Assembly (NCBI RefSeq): GCF_029543105.1
Contig: NZ_JARQXB010000019.1
Span: forward strand, 1-53,800
Direction of reading: 5' to 3'
Length of the DNA: 53,800 bases
DNA from: Stenotrophomonas sp. HITSZ_GD
GTDB taxonomy: Bacteria > Pseudomonadota > Gammaproteobacteria > Xanthomonadales > Xanthomonadaceae
The position numbers were made by a program, and so were the translations under genes. Positions 16,840-26,422 of the stretch are shown one piece after another. The notes under the pieces were generated by a model that worked only from the letters and a program-made list of their open reading frames with translations, had not been told where the DNA came from and ran no database searches. Positions within the stretch are counted from its first letter, which is position 1, and every line of letters starts with the position of its first letter.

Positions 16840-17301
16840 ATGGCGCTGCTGACCTGGCAGGACGAACTCAACACCGGCATCGAGGTGATCGATCACCAGC
16901 ACCAGCGCATCGTGGAGATGATCAACCACCTGCACGTGGCGCGGCACAGCCTGGAGCCGATGGCGGTGGCCGAGGTGATCGACGAACTGGTGGACTACAC
17001 GCTCTCGCACTTCGCCTTCGAGGAGGAGCTGATGGAGGAAGCGGGCTACCCGTTCTGCGCCGCGCACAAACGCGTACACGAGGTATTCGGCAAGCGGGTG
17101 ATGGAGTACCGGCTGCGCTTCGCCGCCGGCGAGGACATCGCCGACGAGCTGCGCGCGATGCTGGCGCGATGGCTGTTCAACCATATCCGCGGCGATGACC
17201 AGGCCTATGCCGAGACGGTGAAGCGGCATCTCAACCGCTTCACGCGCGAGCATGAGGAAGGGCGGTGGTTGTCGCGCACGTTGCGGCGGTTGTTTGGGTG
17301 A
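16840..17301 (+). CDS. Bacteriohemerythrin
   Basis: This 153-residue single-domain hemerythrin binds O2 reversibly at a di-iron site in the cytoplasm. All usual ligands are visible: His21 (DHQHQ), His57 and Glu61 (HFAFEEELM), His76 and His80 (HKRVHEVF), His115 and Asp119/120 (HIRGDD). The ATG at 16840 has GGAAGGA just upstream, which excludes the longer reading from 16744. An FNR-type box precedes it, and the upstream neighbour is a diguanylate cyclase. Roles in oxygen supply or sensing are inferred. Confidence 0.93.
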   Translation: MALLTWQDELNTGIEVIDHQHQRIVEMINHLHVARHSLEPMAVAEVIDELVDYTLSHFAFEEELMEEAGYPFCAAHKRVHEVFGKRVMEYRLRFAAGEDIADELRAMLARWLFNHIRGDDQAYAETVKRHLNRFTREHEEGRWLSRTLRRLFG

Positions 17302-17319
17302 GGCCGCGGGGGTGGCGGG

Positions 17320-17691
17320 TCAGTCGCCCAGGTAGAAATCGATGGGGATGAGTTCGACGGCCCAGCCGGCCTGCGCCCCGACGTTCGCGGCCGGATGCAT
17401 TGATGCGACGCGCAGCGCATCGTCGTGGGTGTCGGCCTCGATGATGAAGAGCCCGCCGACCAACTCCTTGGATTCGGTGTAGGGACCGTCCACGACCTGC
17501 GTCCTGCCATCGCGCGGGAGCAGCGTGCGCCAGCCTTCCAGGTCGCCGAGCGAAGCGGATACCCGAACCTTGCCCGTGGCGCGCATCTTCTCGTCCAGCG
17601 CGGGGCATTGGCTGACGAGGGCTTTGACCTCTTCCGGGGTCATGGCGGACATCTTTTCGGGAGTGAAGTAAGCGAGGCCGAGGTATTTCAT
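17320..17691 (-). CDS. YCII/DGPF-domain protein
   Basis: This 123-residue cytoplasmic protein is of the YCII-related (DGPF) family. The family signature is seen in VVDGPYTESKELVGGLFIIEA, followed by the DALRVASMHPAA helix and a C-terminal strand. The ATG at 17691 is preferred over 17742 because AGGATC lies about seven bases upstream and the family begins MKYL. Relatives often sit beside ECF sigma factors, but none is visible here. No reaction can be assigned. Confidence 0.82.
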   Translation of the reverse strand: MKYLGLAYFTPEKMSAMTPEEVKALVSQCPALDEKMRATGKVRVSASLGDLEGWRTLLPRDGRTQVVDGPYTESKELVGGLFIIEADTHDDALRVASMHPAANVGAQAGWAVELIPIDFYLGD

Positions 17692-17772
17692 GGGTGATCC
17701 TGAAGTTGGGATACCTGGACGACGAAATTGCACCTCGATCATCGACAGACGCCTGGCGCGCTTCCCGGCTGA

Positions 17773-19086
17773 TTACCGCAGTGTGGATGGCTGGACCTCT
17801 GAGACTGTCCCCAAATACCGCCGCGAAACCACCAACGCGCCCAGACTGATCGCCGCCACCACCGCCAGATACGCCCCCACCGCCGCCAACCCATATCGCT
17901 CGGCCAGCGTGGTGGCGATATAAGGCGCCGGCGCGGCCCCCAGAATCCCGGCCAGGTTGAACGACAGCGACGCCCCGGTATACCGCACCTGCACCGGGTA
18001 CAGCTGGGCCAGCAGCGTCCCGCACGGGCCGTAGGTCAGGCCCATGAAGAAAAAACCCACCGCCAGGAACACCAGCACGCGCAGCGCGTCTCCGGCCACG
18101 AACAGCGGCGCGAAGCACAGCCCGAAGGCGATGATGCACGCGCTGGCGATGATCATTGCCGGCGCGGTGCCGCCACGGTCGCCCCACCGCGCCGATACCG
18201 GAATGCCCAGCGCGAAGAACACGATGCCGGCCATCTGCAGCAACAGGAATGCTTCCTTCGGGTACCCCAGCTTCGCCGTGCCATGGCCCAGCGCCCACAC
18301 CGTCATCAGGTAGAACAGCGCGAAGGTGGCGAACGTCGCCAGCGTGCCCAGCACCACTTCAGCCGCGTGGCGCGACAGCACCGTGCGCAGCGGCAGGCGC
18401 ACGCGCTCGGCGCGGTCGATGGCACGCTGGAAATCCGGCGTCTCGGTGATGCTCAGCCGCACCCACAGGCCCACCAGCACCAGCAACGCGCTGGCGATGA
18501 AGGGAATGCGCCAGCCCCAGGCGATGAACTGCGCATCGCTCAGCACGCCGCCCAACAACAGGAAGGTCGAGGTGGAGAGCAGGAACCCCAGCGGCGCGCC
18601 GAACTGCGGGAACATGCCGTACCAGGCGCGCTTGCCGGGCGGTGCATTCTCGGTCGCCAGCAGCACCGCGCCGCCCCATTCTCCGCCCAGGCCCAGGCCC
18701 TGGCCGAAACGGCACAGCGCCAGCAGCGCCGGCGCCCACACGCCGATCTGCGCATAGCCCGGCAGCAGGCCGATGGTCACCGTGGAGATGCCCATCGTCA
18801 GCAACGCGGCCACCAGCGTGGCCTTGCGGCCGATGCGGTCGCCGAAGTGGCCGAACAACGCCGAGCCCACCGGGCGGGCAATGAAGGCCACCGCGAAGGT
18901 CGCCAGCGATTGCAGGCGCGCGGCGCTGGCATCGCCGGCCGGGAAGAACAGGGTCGGGAACACCAGCACCGCGGCGGTGGCGTAGATGTAGAAGTCGAAG
19001 AACTCGATCGTGGTACCGACCAGACTGGCCAGCAGCACGCGCCGCGTGGAATTGGCGGGCGGGGCGGGAACGGCGGCAACGCTCAT
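17773..19086 (-). CDS. MFS transporter, metabolite:H+ symporter (ShiA/YhjE-like) family
   Basis: This 437-residue inner-membrane protein has about twelve hydrophobic segments. The first is preceded by LVGTTIEFFDFYIYAT, a hallmark of the MHS family, and GDRIGRK marks the loop between helices 2 and 3. RFGQGLGLGGEWGG is also typical. It follows puuC by 90 bases on the same strand and may import a carboxylate or amino acid linked to polyamine metabolism, but the substrate cannot be read from sequence. Confidence 0.85.
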   Translation of the reverse strand: MSVAAVPAPPANSTRRVLLASLVGTTIEFFDFYIYATAAVLVFPTLFFPAGDASAARLQSLATFAVAFIARPVGSALFGHFGDRIGRKATLVAALLTMGISTVTIGLLPGYAQIGVWAPALLALCRFGQGLGLGGEWGGAVLLATENAPPGKRAWYGMFPQFGAPLGFLLSTSTFLLLGGVLSDAQFIAWGWRIPFIASALLVLVGLWVRLSITETPDFQRAIDRAERVRLPLRTVLSRHAAEVVLGTLATFATFALFYLMTVWALGHGTAKLGYPKEAFLLLQMAGIVFFALGIPVSARWGDRGGTAPAMIIASACIIAFGLCFAPLFVAGDALRVLVFLAVGFFFMGLTYGPCGTLLAQLYPVQVRYTGASLSFNLAGILGAAPAPYIATTLAERYGLAAVGAYLAVVAAISLGALVVSRRYLGTVSEVQPSTLR

Positions 19087-19176
19087 GGATGATTCGATGC
19101 GGAACGATCGCCGGATTCTGTCAGATCATCGCGCGCCCTGCCCGTTACCGTTGCGTCCGCAACCATCGCGCGGACC

Positions 19177-20676
19177 TCAGGCCAGGTTGATCCAGGTAGC
19201 TTTCATCTCGGTGTACTTGTCGAACGCATGCAGCGACTTGTCGCGCCCGTTGCCGGACTGCTTGTAGCCACCGAACGGGGCGGTCATGTCACCGCCGTCC
19301 CAGTAATTCACCCACACGCTGCCGGCGCGCAGCGCGCGGGCCACGCGATGCGCGCGCGAGATGTCGCGCGTCCACACGCCCGCGGCCAGCCCGTATTCGC
19401 TGTCGTTGGCGATGCGCAGCGCCTGCGCCTCGTCGTCGAAGGCCATCACCGCCAGCACCGGGCCGAAGATTTCCTCGCGCGCGATGGCATGCTCCGGGGC
19501 AACCTCGTCGAAGACCGTCGGCTCGACGTAGCTGCCCCCCTCCACCACGTCGGCGCGCTTGCCGCCGAGCAGCAGGCGCGCGCCCTCGGCGGTGCCGCGG
19601 GCGATGTAGTCGAGCACGCGCGCGGCCTGGGTGTCGTCTACCAGCGCGCCCATCGCCGCCTCCGGGTCGAACGGGTGGCGCGGCTGCATGGCGCGCCCGG
19701 CGGCGACCACGCGCGTGACGAACTCGTCCTTGATCGAGCGTTCCACCAGCAGCCGCGAGCCGGCGGTGCATACCTCGCCCTGGTTGTAGAAGATCGCGCT
19801 GGCCGCCGCTTCGGCGGCGCGGTCCAGGTCCGGCGCATCGGCGAACACCAAGTTCGGGCTCTTGCCGCCGCATTCCATGTAGGCGCGTTTCATGTTCGAC
19901 AGGCCGGCGCATTGCAGCAGCCGGCGCCCCACCGCGGTGGAGCCGGTGAACACCAGGCCATCCACGTCCATGTGCAGCGCCAGCGGCTCGCCGGCGCCCT
20001 TGCCGGTGCCCGGCACCACGTTGAACACGCCGTCCGGGATGCCCGCCTCGGCCGCCAGCGCGGCCACGCGGATCGCGCTCAATGGCGATTTCTCTGATGG
20101 CTTGAGCACCACCGAATTGCCGGCCGCCAGCGCCGGGGCGATCTTCCAGCACGCCATCAGCAACGGGAAATTCCACGGCACGATCGCGCCCACCACGCCG
20201 AGCGGTTCGCGGGTGATCAGGCCGAGTTCGTCGATGCCGGTCGGCGCCACTTCGCCATACACCTTGTCGATCGCCTCGGCGGTCCAGTTCAGGCAGCGCA
20301 CGCTGGCGGGGAGGTCCACGCGGCGCGCGTCGCGCACCGGCTTGCCCATGTCCAGCGTTTCCAGCAGCGCCAGCTCGTCCGCGTGCGCTTCCACCAGCTG
20401 GGCGAACTTCTGCACGGTGCGCTTGCGGTGCACCGGCGTGGCGCGCGACCACGCGCCGGATTCGAAACTGCGCCGCGCGGCGGCGACGGCGCGGTTGATG
20501 TCTTCCTCGCCGCATTTGGCGATGCGGCCCAGCAGGCGGCCGTCGATCGGGCTGCGGCATTCGAAGCTGGCGCCGTTGGCGGCCTCCACGTAGCGGCCGT
20601 CGATGAAGGCGCGCGTTTCCGGGCGCAAGGCGTCGGCCAGGGCCTGCCAATCGTCTCGGGTCTGGGGCGTGGACAT
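19177..20676 (-). CDS. puuC: Gamma-glutamyl-gamma-aminobutyraldehyde dehydrogenase (PuuC-type)
   Basis: This 499-residue NAD(P)-dependent aldehyde dehydrogenase matches PuuC in length. It shows VVGAIVPWNFPLLM, the GSTAVGRR cofactor loop, the general base in YMECGGKSPN and the catalytic cysteine in NQGEVCTAGSR. It would oxidise the aldehyde made by the oxidase at 12308, giving the substrate of PuuD. It starts 20 bases after the PuuR-like regulator, and GGAG lies upstream of the ATG at 20676. A longer in-frame reading reaching 21351 runs back through the regulator gene and is rejected. Confidence 0.88.
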   Translation of the reverse strand: MSTPQTRDDWQALADALRPETRAFIDGRYVEAANGASFECRSPIDGRLLGRIAKCGEEDINRAVAAARRSFESGAWSRATPVHRKRTVQKFAQLVEAHADELALLETLDMGKPVRDARRVDLPASVRCLNWTAEAIDKVYGEVAPTGIDELGLITREPLGVVGAIVPWNFPLLMACWKIAPALAAGNSVVLKPSEKSPLSAIRVAALAAEAGIPDGVFNVVPGTGKGAGEPLALHMDVDGLVFTGSTAVGRRLLQCAGLSNMKRAYMECGGKSPNLVFADAPDLDRAAEAAASAIFYNQGEVCTAGSRLLVERSIKDEFVTRVVAAGRAMQPRHPFDPEAAMGALVDDTQAARVLDYIARGTAEGARLLLGGKRADVVEGGSYVEPTVFDEVAPEHAIAREEIFGPVLAVMAFDDEAQALRIANDSEYGLAAGVWTRDISRAHRVARALRAGSVWVNYWDGGDMTAPFGGYKQSGNGRDKSLHAFDKYTEMKATWINLA

Positions 20677-20696
20677 GGCGTGTCTCCGGAGCGGGT

Positions 20697-21242
20697 TCAG
20701 AACGTGGCCGGGGTGTTGGCGCTGACGATCACCGCCTCGTCGTCGCCGACGTTGCGGAACCGGTGCGGCACCCGACTTTCGAAGTAATAGGCCTCGCCGG
20801 CGCGCAGCACGCGCACCTGGTGGCCGACGGTGACTTCCACGGTGCCGGCGACGATGACCCCGCCCTCCTCGCCCTCGTGGTTGAGCATGCTCTCGCCGGT
20901 ATCGCTGCCCGGCGGCATCACCTCGCGCAGGATGCACATGCGGCGCTGCGGGCGGCGCTGGCCGACGAGGAAGTAATGGATGCCGTCGTTGCCCACGTCC
21001 GGCTGCTCGGCGGCCGCGTAGAAGGGCGTGTCGGCGGCGATCTCCAGGTCGTGGGTGAAGAAGTCGGCCAGCGAAATGGGGATGCCGTCCAGCACCTTCT
21101 TCAACGAGGCCACCGACGGGCTGACCTTGTTCTGCTCGATCAGCGAGATCGTGCTGTTGGTGACCCCGACGCGCTTGGCCAGCTCGCGCTGGCTCAGGCC
21201 GCGCCCGGTGCGCACCAGTTGCAGGCGTGCTCCGATATCCAT
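20697..21242 (-). CDS. puuR: XRE-family regulator with cupin sensor (PuuR-like)
   Basis: This 181-residue DNA-binding protein has an N-terminal helix-turn-helix (about 3-57; LSQRELAKRVGVTNSTIS) and a C-terminal cupin (about 105-178; GEEGGVIVAG, YYFESRVPHRFRN) that probably binds a small ligand. The architecture matches PuuR, which represses putrescine-use genes and is relieved by putrescine. It is first in a puuR-puuC-MFS run and divergent from an aminotransferase. Paired ACTTTACAC half-sites in the gap are likely its operators. Confidence 0.85.
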   Translation of the reverse strand: MDIGARLQLVRTGRGLSQRELAKRVGVTNSTISLIEQNKVSPSVASLKKVLDGIPISLADFFTHDLEIAADTPFYAAAEQPDVGNDGIHYFLVGQRRPQRRMCILREVMPPGSDTGESMLNHEGEEGGVIVAGTVEVTVGHQVRVLRAGEAYYFESRVPHRFRNVGDDEAVIVSANTPATF

Positions 21243-21281
21243 TGCCTTGTGGATCGACCCCGGGCCTGTCGTGTTGCGGAT

Positions 21282-21343
21282 ACTTTACACACCGACGCCC
21301 CGCGCCGCGCAACCTGCCGCCGCCGGCCGGGGTGGTGTAAAGT
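21282..21343. promoter_or_regulatory. Paired inverted operator half-sites with divergent -10 elements
   Basis: ACTTTACAC at 21282-21290 is repeated inverted as GTGTAAAGT at 21335-21343. The two lie 53 bases apart centre to centre, close to five helical turns. Each contains TAAAGT, oriented as a -10 toward the gene it faces (puuR at 21242, aminotransferase at 21389). Binding by the PuuR-like protein is inferred, not shown. Confidence 0.55.
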
Positions 21344-21388
21344 TTTTTCAACGACCCGCCGGCGCGGCCGGCCTACCGGGAGCACGTC

Positions 21389-22756
21389 ATGGGCAGTGAT
21401 TCCTCGCATCGCCCCGAGGGCGAGTACGCCCGCCAGTCGCTGCAGGCGCCGGCCTCGATGGAGGCGTTCTGGATGCCCTTCACCGCCAACCGCCAGTTCA
21501 AGGCGCGCCCGCGCCTGCTGGCCTCGGCGCAGGGCATGTACTACCGCGACGTGCAGGGGCGGCAGATCCTCGACGGCGCGGCGGGCCTGTGGTGCTGCAA
21601 CGCCGGGCACGCACGCGAGCGCATCGTGGCGGCGATCCAGCAGCAGGCGGCCACGCTCGATTTCGCGCCCACGTTCCAGATGGGCTCGCCGCTGCCGTTC
21701 GTGCTGGCCGAGCGGCTGGCGCAGATCGCCCCGCCGGGCCTGCACCACGTGTTCTTCACCAACTCCGGCTCGGAGGCGGTGGACAGCGCGATGAAGATCG
21801 CCCTGGCCTACCACCGCGCGCGCGGCGAGGGGCAGCGCATCAAGTTCATCGGCCGCGAGAAGGCCTACCACGGCGTGGGATTCGGCGGCATGTCCATCGG
21901 CGGGTTGCCGAACAACCGCAAATGGTTCGGACCGCTGCTCGCCGGCGTGGACCACCTGCGCCACACGCTGGACCTGCCGCGCAATGCGTTCACGCCGGGC
22001 CTGCCCAAGCATGGCGTGGAGCTGGCCGAGGACCTGGAACGCTTGATCGCCCTGCACGATGCCTCGACCATCGCCGCGGTGTTCGTCGAGCCGATCAGCG
22101 GTTCGGCCGGCGTGGTGTTGCCGCCGGAAGGCTACCTGCAGCGGCTGCGCGACATCTGCGACCGCCACGGCATCCTGCTGGTGTTCGACGAGGTGATCAC
22201 CGGCTTCGGCCGCGTGGGCAAGGCCTTCGCCGCGCAGCGCTTCGGCGTCACCCCTGACCTGATGACCACCGCCAAGGGGCTCACCAACGGCAGCGTGCCG
22301 ATGGGCGCGGTGTTCGTGGCTGACGCAGTGCACCAGGCCTTCATGGAAGGCCCGCCGGGCGCGATCGAGTTCTTCCACGGCTACACCTACTCCGGCCATC
22401 CGCTGGCGTGCGCGGCCGCGCTCGCGGCGTTGGACACCTATGCCGAGGAGCAGTTGTTCGAACGCGCCATCGAGCTGGGCCCGCACTGGGAACAGGCGAT
22501 CCACTCGCTGAAAGGGTTGCCGAACGTGATCGACCTGCGCAATTTCGGGCTGATCGGCGCCATCGAACTGGCCCCGCGCGAAGGCGCCCCGGGCGCGCGC
22601 GGCTACGAGGTGTTCGAGCGCGCCTTCCACGAGGGCGACCTGCTGGTGCGCGTCACCGGGGACACCCTCGCCCTTTCGCCGCCGCTGATCATCACCCCCG
22701 CGCAGATCGACCGCATCGTCAACGTGCTGGGCGAGACGATCCAGAAGGTGGCATGA
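21389..22756 (+). CDS. Omega-amino acid--pyruvate aminotransferase
   Basis: This 455-residue class III PLP aminotransferase has FWMPFTANRQFKARPRLL near the N-terminus, very close to Pseudomonas omega-amino acid:pyruvate aminotransferase as I recall it. It shows NSGSEAVDSAMKIA, EKAYHGVGFGG, VFDEVITGFGR and the Schiff-base lysine in TTAKGLTNGSVP. Likely donors are beta-alanine, GABA or other terminal amines, with pyruvate as acceptor. Opposite the PuuR-like gene, it could supply the GABA-to-semialdehyde step, since no PuuE/GabT is seen nearby. Confidence 0.87.
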   Translation: MGSDSSHRPEGEYARQSLQAPASMEAFWMPFTANRQFKARPRLLASAQGMYYRDVQGRQILDGAAGLWCCNAGHARERIVAAIQQQAATLDFAPTFQMGSPLPFVLAERLAQIAPPGLHHVFFTNSGSEAVDSAMKIALAYHRARGEGQRIKFIGREKAYHGVGFGGMSIGGLPNNRKWFGPLLAGVDHLRHTLDLPRNAFTPGLPKHGVELAEDLERLIALHDASTIAAVFVEPISGSAGVVLPPEGYLQRLRDICDRHGILLVFDEVITGFGRVGKAFAAQRFGVTPDLMTTAKGLTNGSVPMGAVFVADAVHQAFMEGPPGAIEFFHGYTYSGHPLACAAALAALDTYAEEQLFERAIELGPHWEQAIHSLKGLPNVIDLRNFGLIGAIELAPREGAPGARGYEVFERAFHEGDLLVRVTGDTLALSPPLIITPAQIDRIVNVLGETIQKVA

Positions 22757-22789
22757 CGGCGTTGCACGGCCGCGTCATGCGCGCCTGCG

Positions 22790-22795
22790 TACACT
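22790..22795 (+). promoter_or_regulatory. Possible -10 element for a near-leaderless transcript
   Basis: TACACT lies seven bases before the DUF445 ATG at 22803, and no ribosome site is visible. If used, the transcript would begin at or next to the start codon. No good -35 is seen. Confidence 0.3.
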
Positions 22796-22802
22796 GCGGC
22801 GC

Positions 22803-24113
22803 ATGACGACGCGCGTCCTCACCGATCCCGATCCCCGCCGCGCCGAATTGCGGCGCATGCGTGCCCTGGCCACCGGCCTGTTGCTGCTGATGCTCGCCGG
22901 CTTCGTGCTCAGCCACCTGATGGGCCAGCAGGGCGGCTGGGCGTGGCTGGCGGCCTTCTGCGAGGCGGCTACCGTCGGCGCGCTGGCCGATTGGTTCGCC
23001 GTGGTGGCGTTGTTCCGCCGCCCGCTCGGCCTGCCGATCCCGCACACCGCGATCTTGCCGCGCGGCAAGGATCGCCTCGCCGATGGCCTGGCCGCCTTCG
23101 TGCGCGACCACTTCCTCGCGCCGGACACCTTGCTGGAGAAGCTGCGCGCGTTCGACCCGGCCGAGCGCCTGGCACAGTGGCTGGCCCAGCCGGCGCAGTC
23201 GCGCATGCTGGCGGACATGGGCCGCGGCTGGTTGCTGCAGGCGCTGGACCTGCTCGACGAACGCGCCGTGCGGCGCGCGATCCAGCGCTTCGTCGTCGAA
23301 CGCCTGCGGCAATGGAACGCCGCGGCGACCGCCGGCGACGTGCTCGGCCTGCTCACCGCCGACGGCCGCCACCAGCGGCTGCTGGACGAAGCCCTGCAGC
23401 GGCTGGGGGGCTGGCTGGACAACGAGTCGGTCAAGGCGCGCGTGTCGGCGCTGATCGTGCGCTACGCCCGGCGCGAATGGCCCAAGCTGATGGACACGGT
23501 GGACTGGGTGAAACCGGTGGAGGAGATCGGCGACAGCCTCGCCGAGCGCCTCGCCCGCGCCGCGCTGGAAGAACTGCAACAAGTGCTGACCACCCCGGAG
23601 CATCCGCTGCGGCAGGACTACGAGCGCTGGCTGCAGGCCTATGTGGTGCGCCTGCGCGAAGACCCGCAGCTGGCCGCGCGGGTGGAAGAACTCAAGCAGC
23701 AGGCGATCGACCACCCGGCCCTGCAGGAATACATCCAGGGCCTATGGGCGCGCATCCACGCCGCGCTGCGGCAGGACCTGGAGCGCGCGGATTCGGCGAT
23801 CGCCCGGCACCTGGAGCAATCGCTGCGGGGGCTGGGCCAGGCGCTGGGCCGCGATCCCTCGCTGCGCGAAGCGCTCAACACGCACATGCTCGACGCCGCC
23901 GGGCGGCTCAGCACGCGGCTGCGCAGCTCGGTCACCGAGCACATCGCCTCGACGATGAAAGGCTGGGATGAGCGCCACCTGGTGGACCAGCTCGAACTGA
24001 GCGTCGGGCGCGACCTGCAGTACATCCGTTTCAACGGCACGCTGGTCGGCGGCTTGATCGGGCTGCTGCTGCATGCGTTGTCGGTGGGGTTGCCGGCATG
24101 GGGCGCGGGCTAG
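22803..24113 (+). CDS. DUF445 family membrane protein (YjiN-like)
   Basis: This 436-residue protein has an N-terminal hydrophobic segment (ALATGLLLLMLAGFVLSHLM), then the DUF445 signature around FCEAATVGALADWFAVVALFRRPLG. A long helical, charged middle (about 90-395) and a C-terminal hydrophobic segment (TLVGGLIGLLLHALSVGL) follow. It is probably anchored in the inner membrane at both ends. Function is unknown for the family. It follows the aminotransferase by 46 bases on the same strand but may have its own promoter. Confidence 0.85.
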   Translation: MTTRVLTDPDPRRAELRRMRALATGLLLLMLAGFVLSHLMGQQGGWAWLAAFCEAATVGALADWFAVVALFRRPLGLPIPHTAILPRGKDRLADGLAAFVRDHFLAPDTLLEKLRAFDPAERLAQWLAQPAQSRMLADMGRGWLLQALDLLDERAVRRAIQRFVVERLRQWNAAATAGDVLGLLTADGRHQRLLDEALQRLGGWLDNESVKARVSALIVRYARREWPKLMDTVDWVKPVEEIGDSLAERLARAALEELQQVLTTPEHPLRQDYERWLQAYVVRLREDPQLAARVEELKQQAIDHPALQEYIQGLWARIHAALRQDLERADSAIARHLEQSLRGLGQALGRDPSLREALNTHMLDAAGRLSTRLRSSVTEHIASTMKGWDERHLVDQLELSVGRDLQYIRFNGTLVGGLIGLLLHALSVGLPAWGAG

Positions 24114-24141
24114 GCGCTCCCGCCGGCCGACGCCCTGCCGC

Positions 24142-26280
24142 TCACGGATGCGTCAACCGCCACGCCCGGTGGATGCGCGCATTGCGCTCGAAATCCGGAT
24201 CGAGGGTCTTGGCGCTGATCTCCTCGCAGCGCGCGAACTCGGCGATCGCGTTCTCTTCCAGCTTGAAGCGGCGGAAGTTGTTGGAGAAGTACAGCACGCC
24301 GCCCATCGCCAGCCGCGCCATGGCCGCGCGCAGCAGGCGCACATGCTCGCGCTGCACGTCGAAATCCTCCGCCCGCGCGGAGTTGGAGAACGTCGGCGGG
24401 TCGCAGAAGATCACGTCGTACTGGCCGCGTTCGGCCTCCAGCCAGGCCAGCGCATCGGCCTGCACCAGCTGGTGGCGCGCCCCGCCGTGCCCGTTGAGCG
24501 CGAGGTTGCGCGCGCACCATTCCAGGTACGTGCCGGAAAGATCCACGCTGGTCGTCGCGCTCGCGCCGGCCACCGCCGCTTCCACGCTGGCCACGCCGGT
24601 GTAGCAGAACAGGTTGAGGAAGCGCCGCCCGCGTGACTGCGCCGCCATCTGCCCGCGCAGCGGACGATGATCCAGGAACAGGCCGGTGTCCAGGTAGTCG
24701 AACAGGTTCACCTGCAACAGCGCGGCATGCTCGCGCACGTGGATGAACTCGCCGCGCTGTTCGAAGCGGCCGTACTTGCTGCCGCCCTTGCCACGCTCGC
24801 GCGACTTCAGCGCCAGTTGCTCGGCCGGCACCTGGAATACCTCGCGCGCGGCCGCCAGCAACTCGTTGCGGCGACGGCGCACGTCCGCTTCGGGAATGGT
24901 CGCCGGGGCGGCGTATTCCTGCACGTGCAGGAAGGTGCGGCGGGCACCGTCTGCCTCTTCGTAGACGTCGATGGCGGCGGCGTATTCGGGCAGGTCCGCG
25001 TCGTAGGCGCGGAAGCATTCGACCTGCTCGCGCGCGCGCCACTTCTTCAGCTTCTGCAGGTTCTTGCGCAGGCGGTTGGCCACCATCTGCGCGCCTTCGC
25101 TCAGCGCGCGCGGCTCATCGGACACTTCGCGTTGCGGTGGTGCGATCGGGTCGCAGACGATCAGCGCGCATTCGATGGCGCCGTTGAACAACTGGTAGCG
25201 CTTGTTCGCGCGCAGGCCGGTGGCCATCGCCAGTTCGGCATCGCCGCACAGCAGGCTGGCGCGCCAGGTCGGCACCGCGCGGCGCAAGGCGGTGCCGAGC
25301 TGGCGGTAGAGCGCGGCGTCGGCGGCCAGGCGCTCGTCGTACGGGGGGTTGCAGACCGCCAAGCCCTGCGCTTCCGGCGGCGAGGCCAGCGCGGCCACGT
25401 CGAGCACGCGCAGTTGCAGGGCGGCGGCAACGCCGGCCACTTCGGCGTTCTCGCGCGCGTTGGCGATGGCGCGCGGGTCCAGGTCGCTGCCGTGGAAGGC
25501 GTGGCGCAGCCCGGCGCGGCCGATGCGCTCGCGGCCTCGCGCCTCGTGCACCAGCACTTCCCACGCGCCGCGGTCGAAGCCGCGCCAGCGGCTCGGCACC
25601 GTGGTGCCGTGGCGCTGCAATCCGGGCGCGACATCGGCGGCCATCAGCGCGCCTTCGATCAGCAGCGTGCCGCTGCCGCACATCGGGTCCAGCAGGCCGC
25701 CGCCTTCGTGGTAGGCCTTGGGCCAGCCGCCGCGCATCAGCACGGCGGCGGCGAGGTTTTCCTTCAGCGGGGCTTCGTTTTGCGCCTGGCGCCAGCCGCG
25801 CCGGTGCAGCGCGCCGCCGCCGAGGTCCACCGAGAGCACGGCGCGGCCCTTGCGCAGCGACAGGTTCAAGCGCAGGTCCGGCTGCTCCACGTCCACCGAG
25901 GGCCGCTCCAGGCCCTGCTGGCGCATGCGGTCCACGACCGCGTCCTTGATGCGCTGCGCGGCGTAGCGCGCATGGGTGATCGCCGTGCCCGACACGTGCG
26001 CGTCCACCGCCAGGGTGTGGCCCGGCGCCAGGTGCGCGGCCCAGTCCACGGCGAACACGCCGTCGTACAGCGCGACCTCGTCGGGGCAGTCGAATTCGGC
26101 CAGCGGCCACAGCACGCGGCTGGCCAGGCGCGACCACAGCACGGCGCGCTGGGCATCGGCCAGGCTGCCCTCGGCGTTGACGCCGGCGATGGTGGCGGTC
26201 GCCTTGGCGGCGCCCAGCGCCGACAGTTCGTCGGCCAGCAGGTACTCCAGGCCCTTGGCGCAGGATGCGAAGAATTTCAC
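24142..26280 (-). CDS. rlmL: 23S rRNA methyltransferase RlmKL (m2G2445/m7G2069)
   Basis: This 712-residue bifunctional enzyme modifies 23S rRNA. It has a THUMP region (about 45-155), an N-terminal methyltransferase with [15 protein letters not shown] and catalytic NPPYDERL, and a C-terminal Rossmann methyltransferase with [18 protein letters not shown] and CDPPTFSNS. Length and domain order match E. coli RlmKL. It is convergent with DUF445 (28-base gap) and follows the GNAT gene by 142 bases on the same strand; that gap shows nothing recognisable. Confidence 0.95.
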   Translation of the reverse strand: MKFFASCAKGLEYLLADELSALGAAKATATIAGVNAEGSLADAQRAVLWSRLASRVLWPLAEFDCPDEVALYDGVFAVDWAAHLAPGHTLAVDAHVSGTAITHARYAAQRIKDAVVDRMRQQGLERPSVDVEQPDLRLNLSLRKGRAVLSVDLGGGALHRRGWRQAQNEAPLKENLAAAVLMRGGWPKAYHEGGGLLDPMCGSGTLLIEGALMAADVAPGLQRHGTTVPSRWRGFDRGAWEVLVHEARGRERIGRAGLRHAFHGSDLDPRAIANARENAEVAGVAAALQLRVLDVAALASPPEAQGLAVCNPPYDERLAADAALYRQLGTALRRAVPTWRASLLCGDAELAMATGLRANKRYQLFNGAIECALIVCDPIAPPQREVSDEPRALSEGAQMVANRLRKNLQKLKKWRAREQVECFRAYDADLPEYAAAIDVYEEADGARRTFLHVQEYAAPATIPEADVRRRRNELLAAAREVFQVPAEQLALKSRERGKGGSKYGRFEQRGEFIHVREHAALLQVNLFDYLDTGLFLDHRPLRGQMAAQSRGRRFLNLFCYTGVASVEAAVAGASATTSVDLSGTYLEWCARNLALNGHGGARHQLVQADALAWLEAERGQYDVIFCDPPTFSNSARAEDFDVQREHVRLLRAAMARLAMGGVLYFSNNFRRFKLEENAIAEFARCEEISAKTLDPDFERNARIHRAWRLTHP

Positions 26281-26422
26281 GTGGTCAGCGGATCGCGATG
26301 GGCCGGGCCGTTGTAGCTGGCCGGCCGTGAAGGGAGCGGCGGCGATCAGGCCGGGCCGCGCGGGAGGGGCGCATGTTCGGCCATCGGGCCCCGCATTGCC
26401 AGTGCGGCGGCGCGCGGCCGCC

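Noticed and set aside
21338-21365. TAAAGTTT upstream of the aminotransferase as a sigma-28 -35 box
   Set aside because: The matching -10 would be GCCGGCGC, a poor fit, and the same bases are better explained as an inverted operator half-site.
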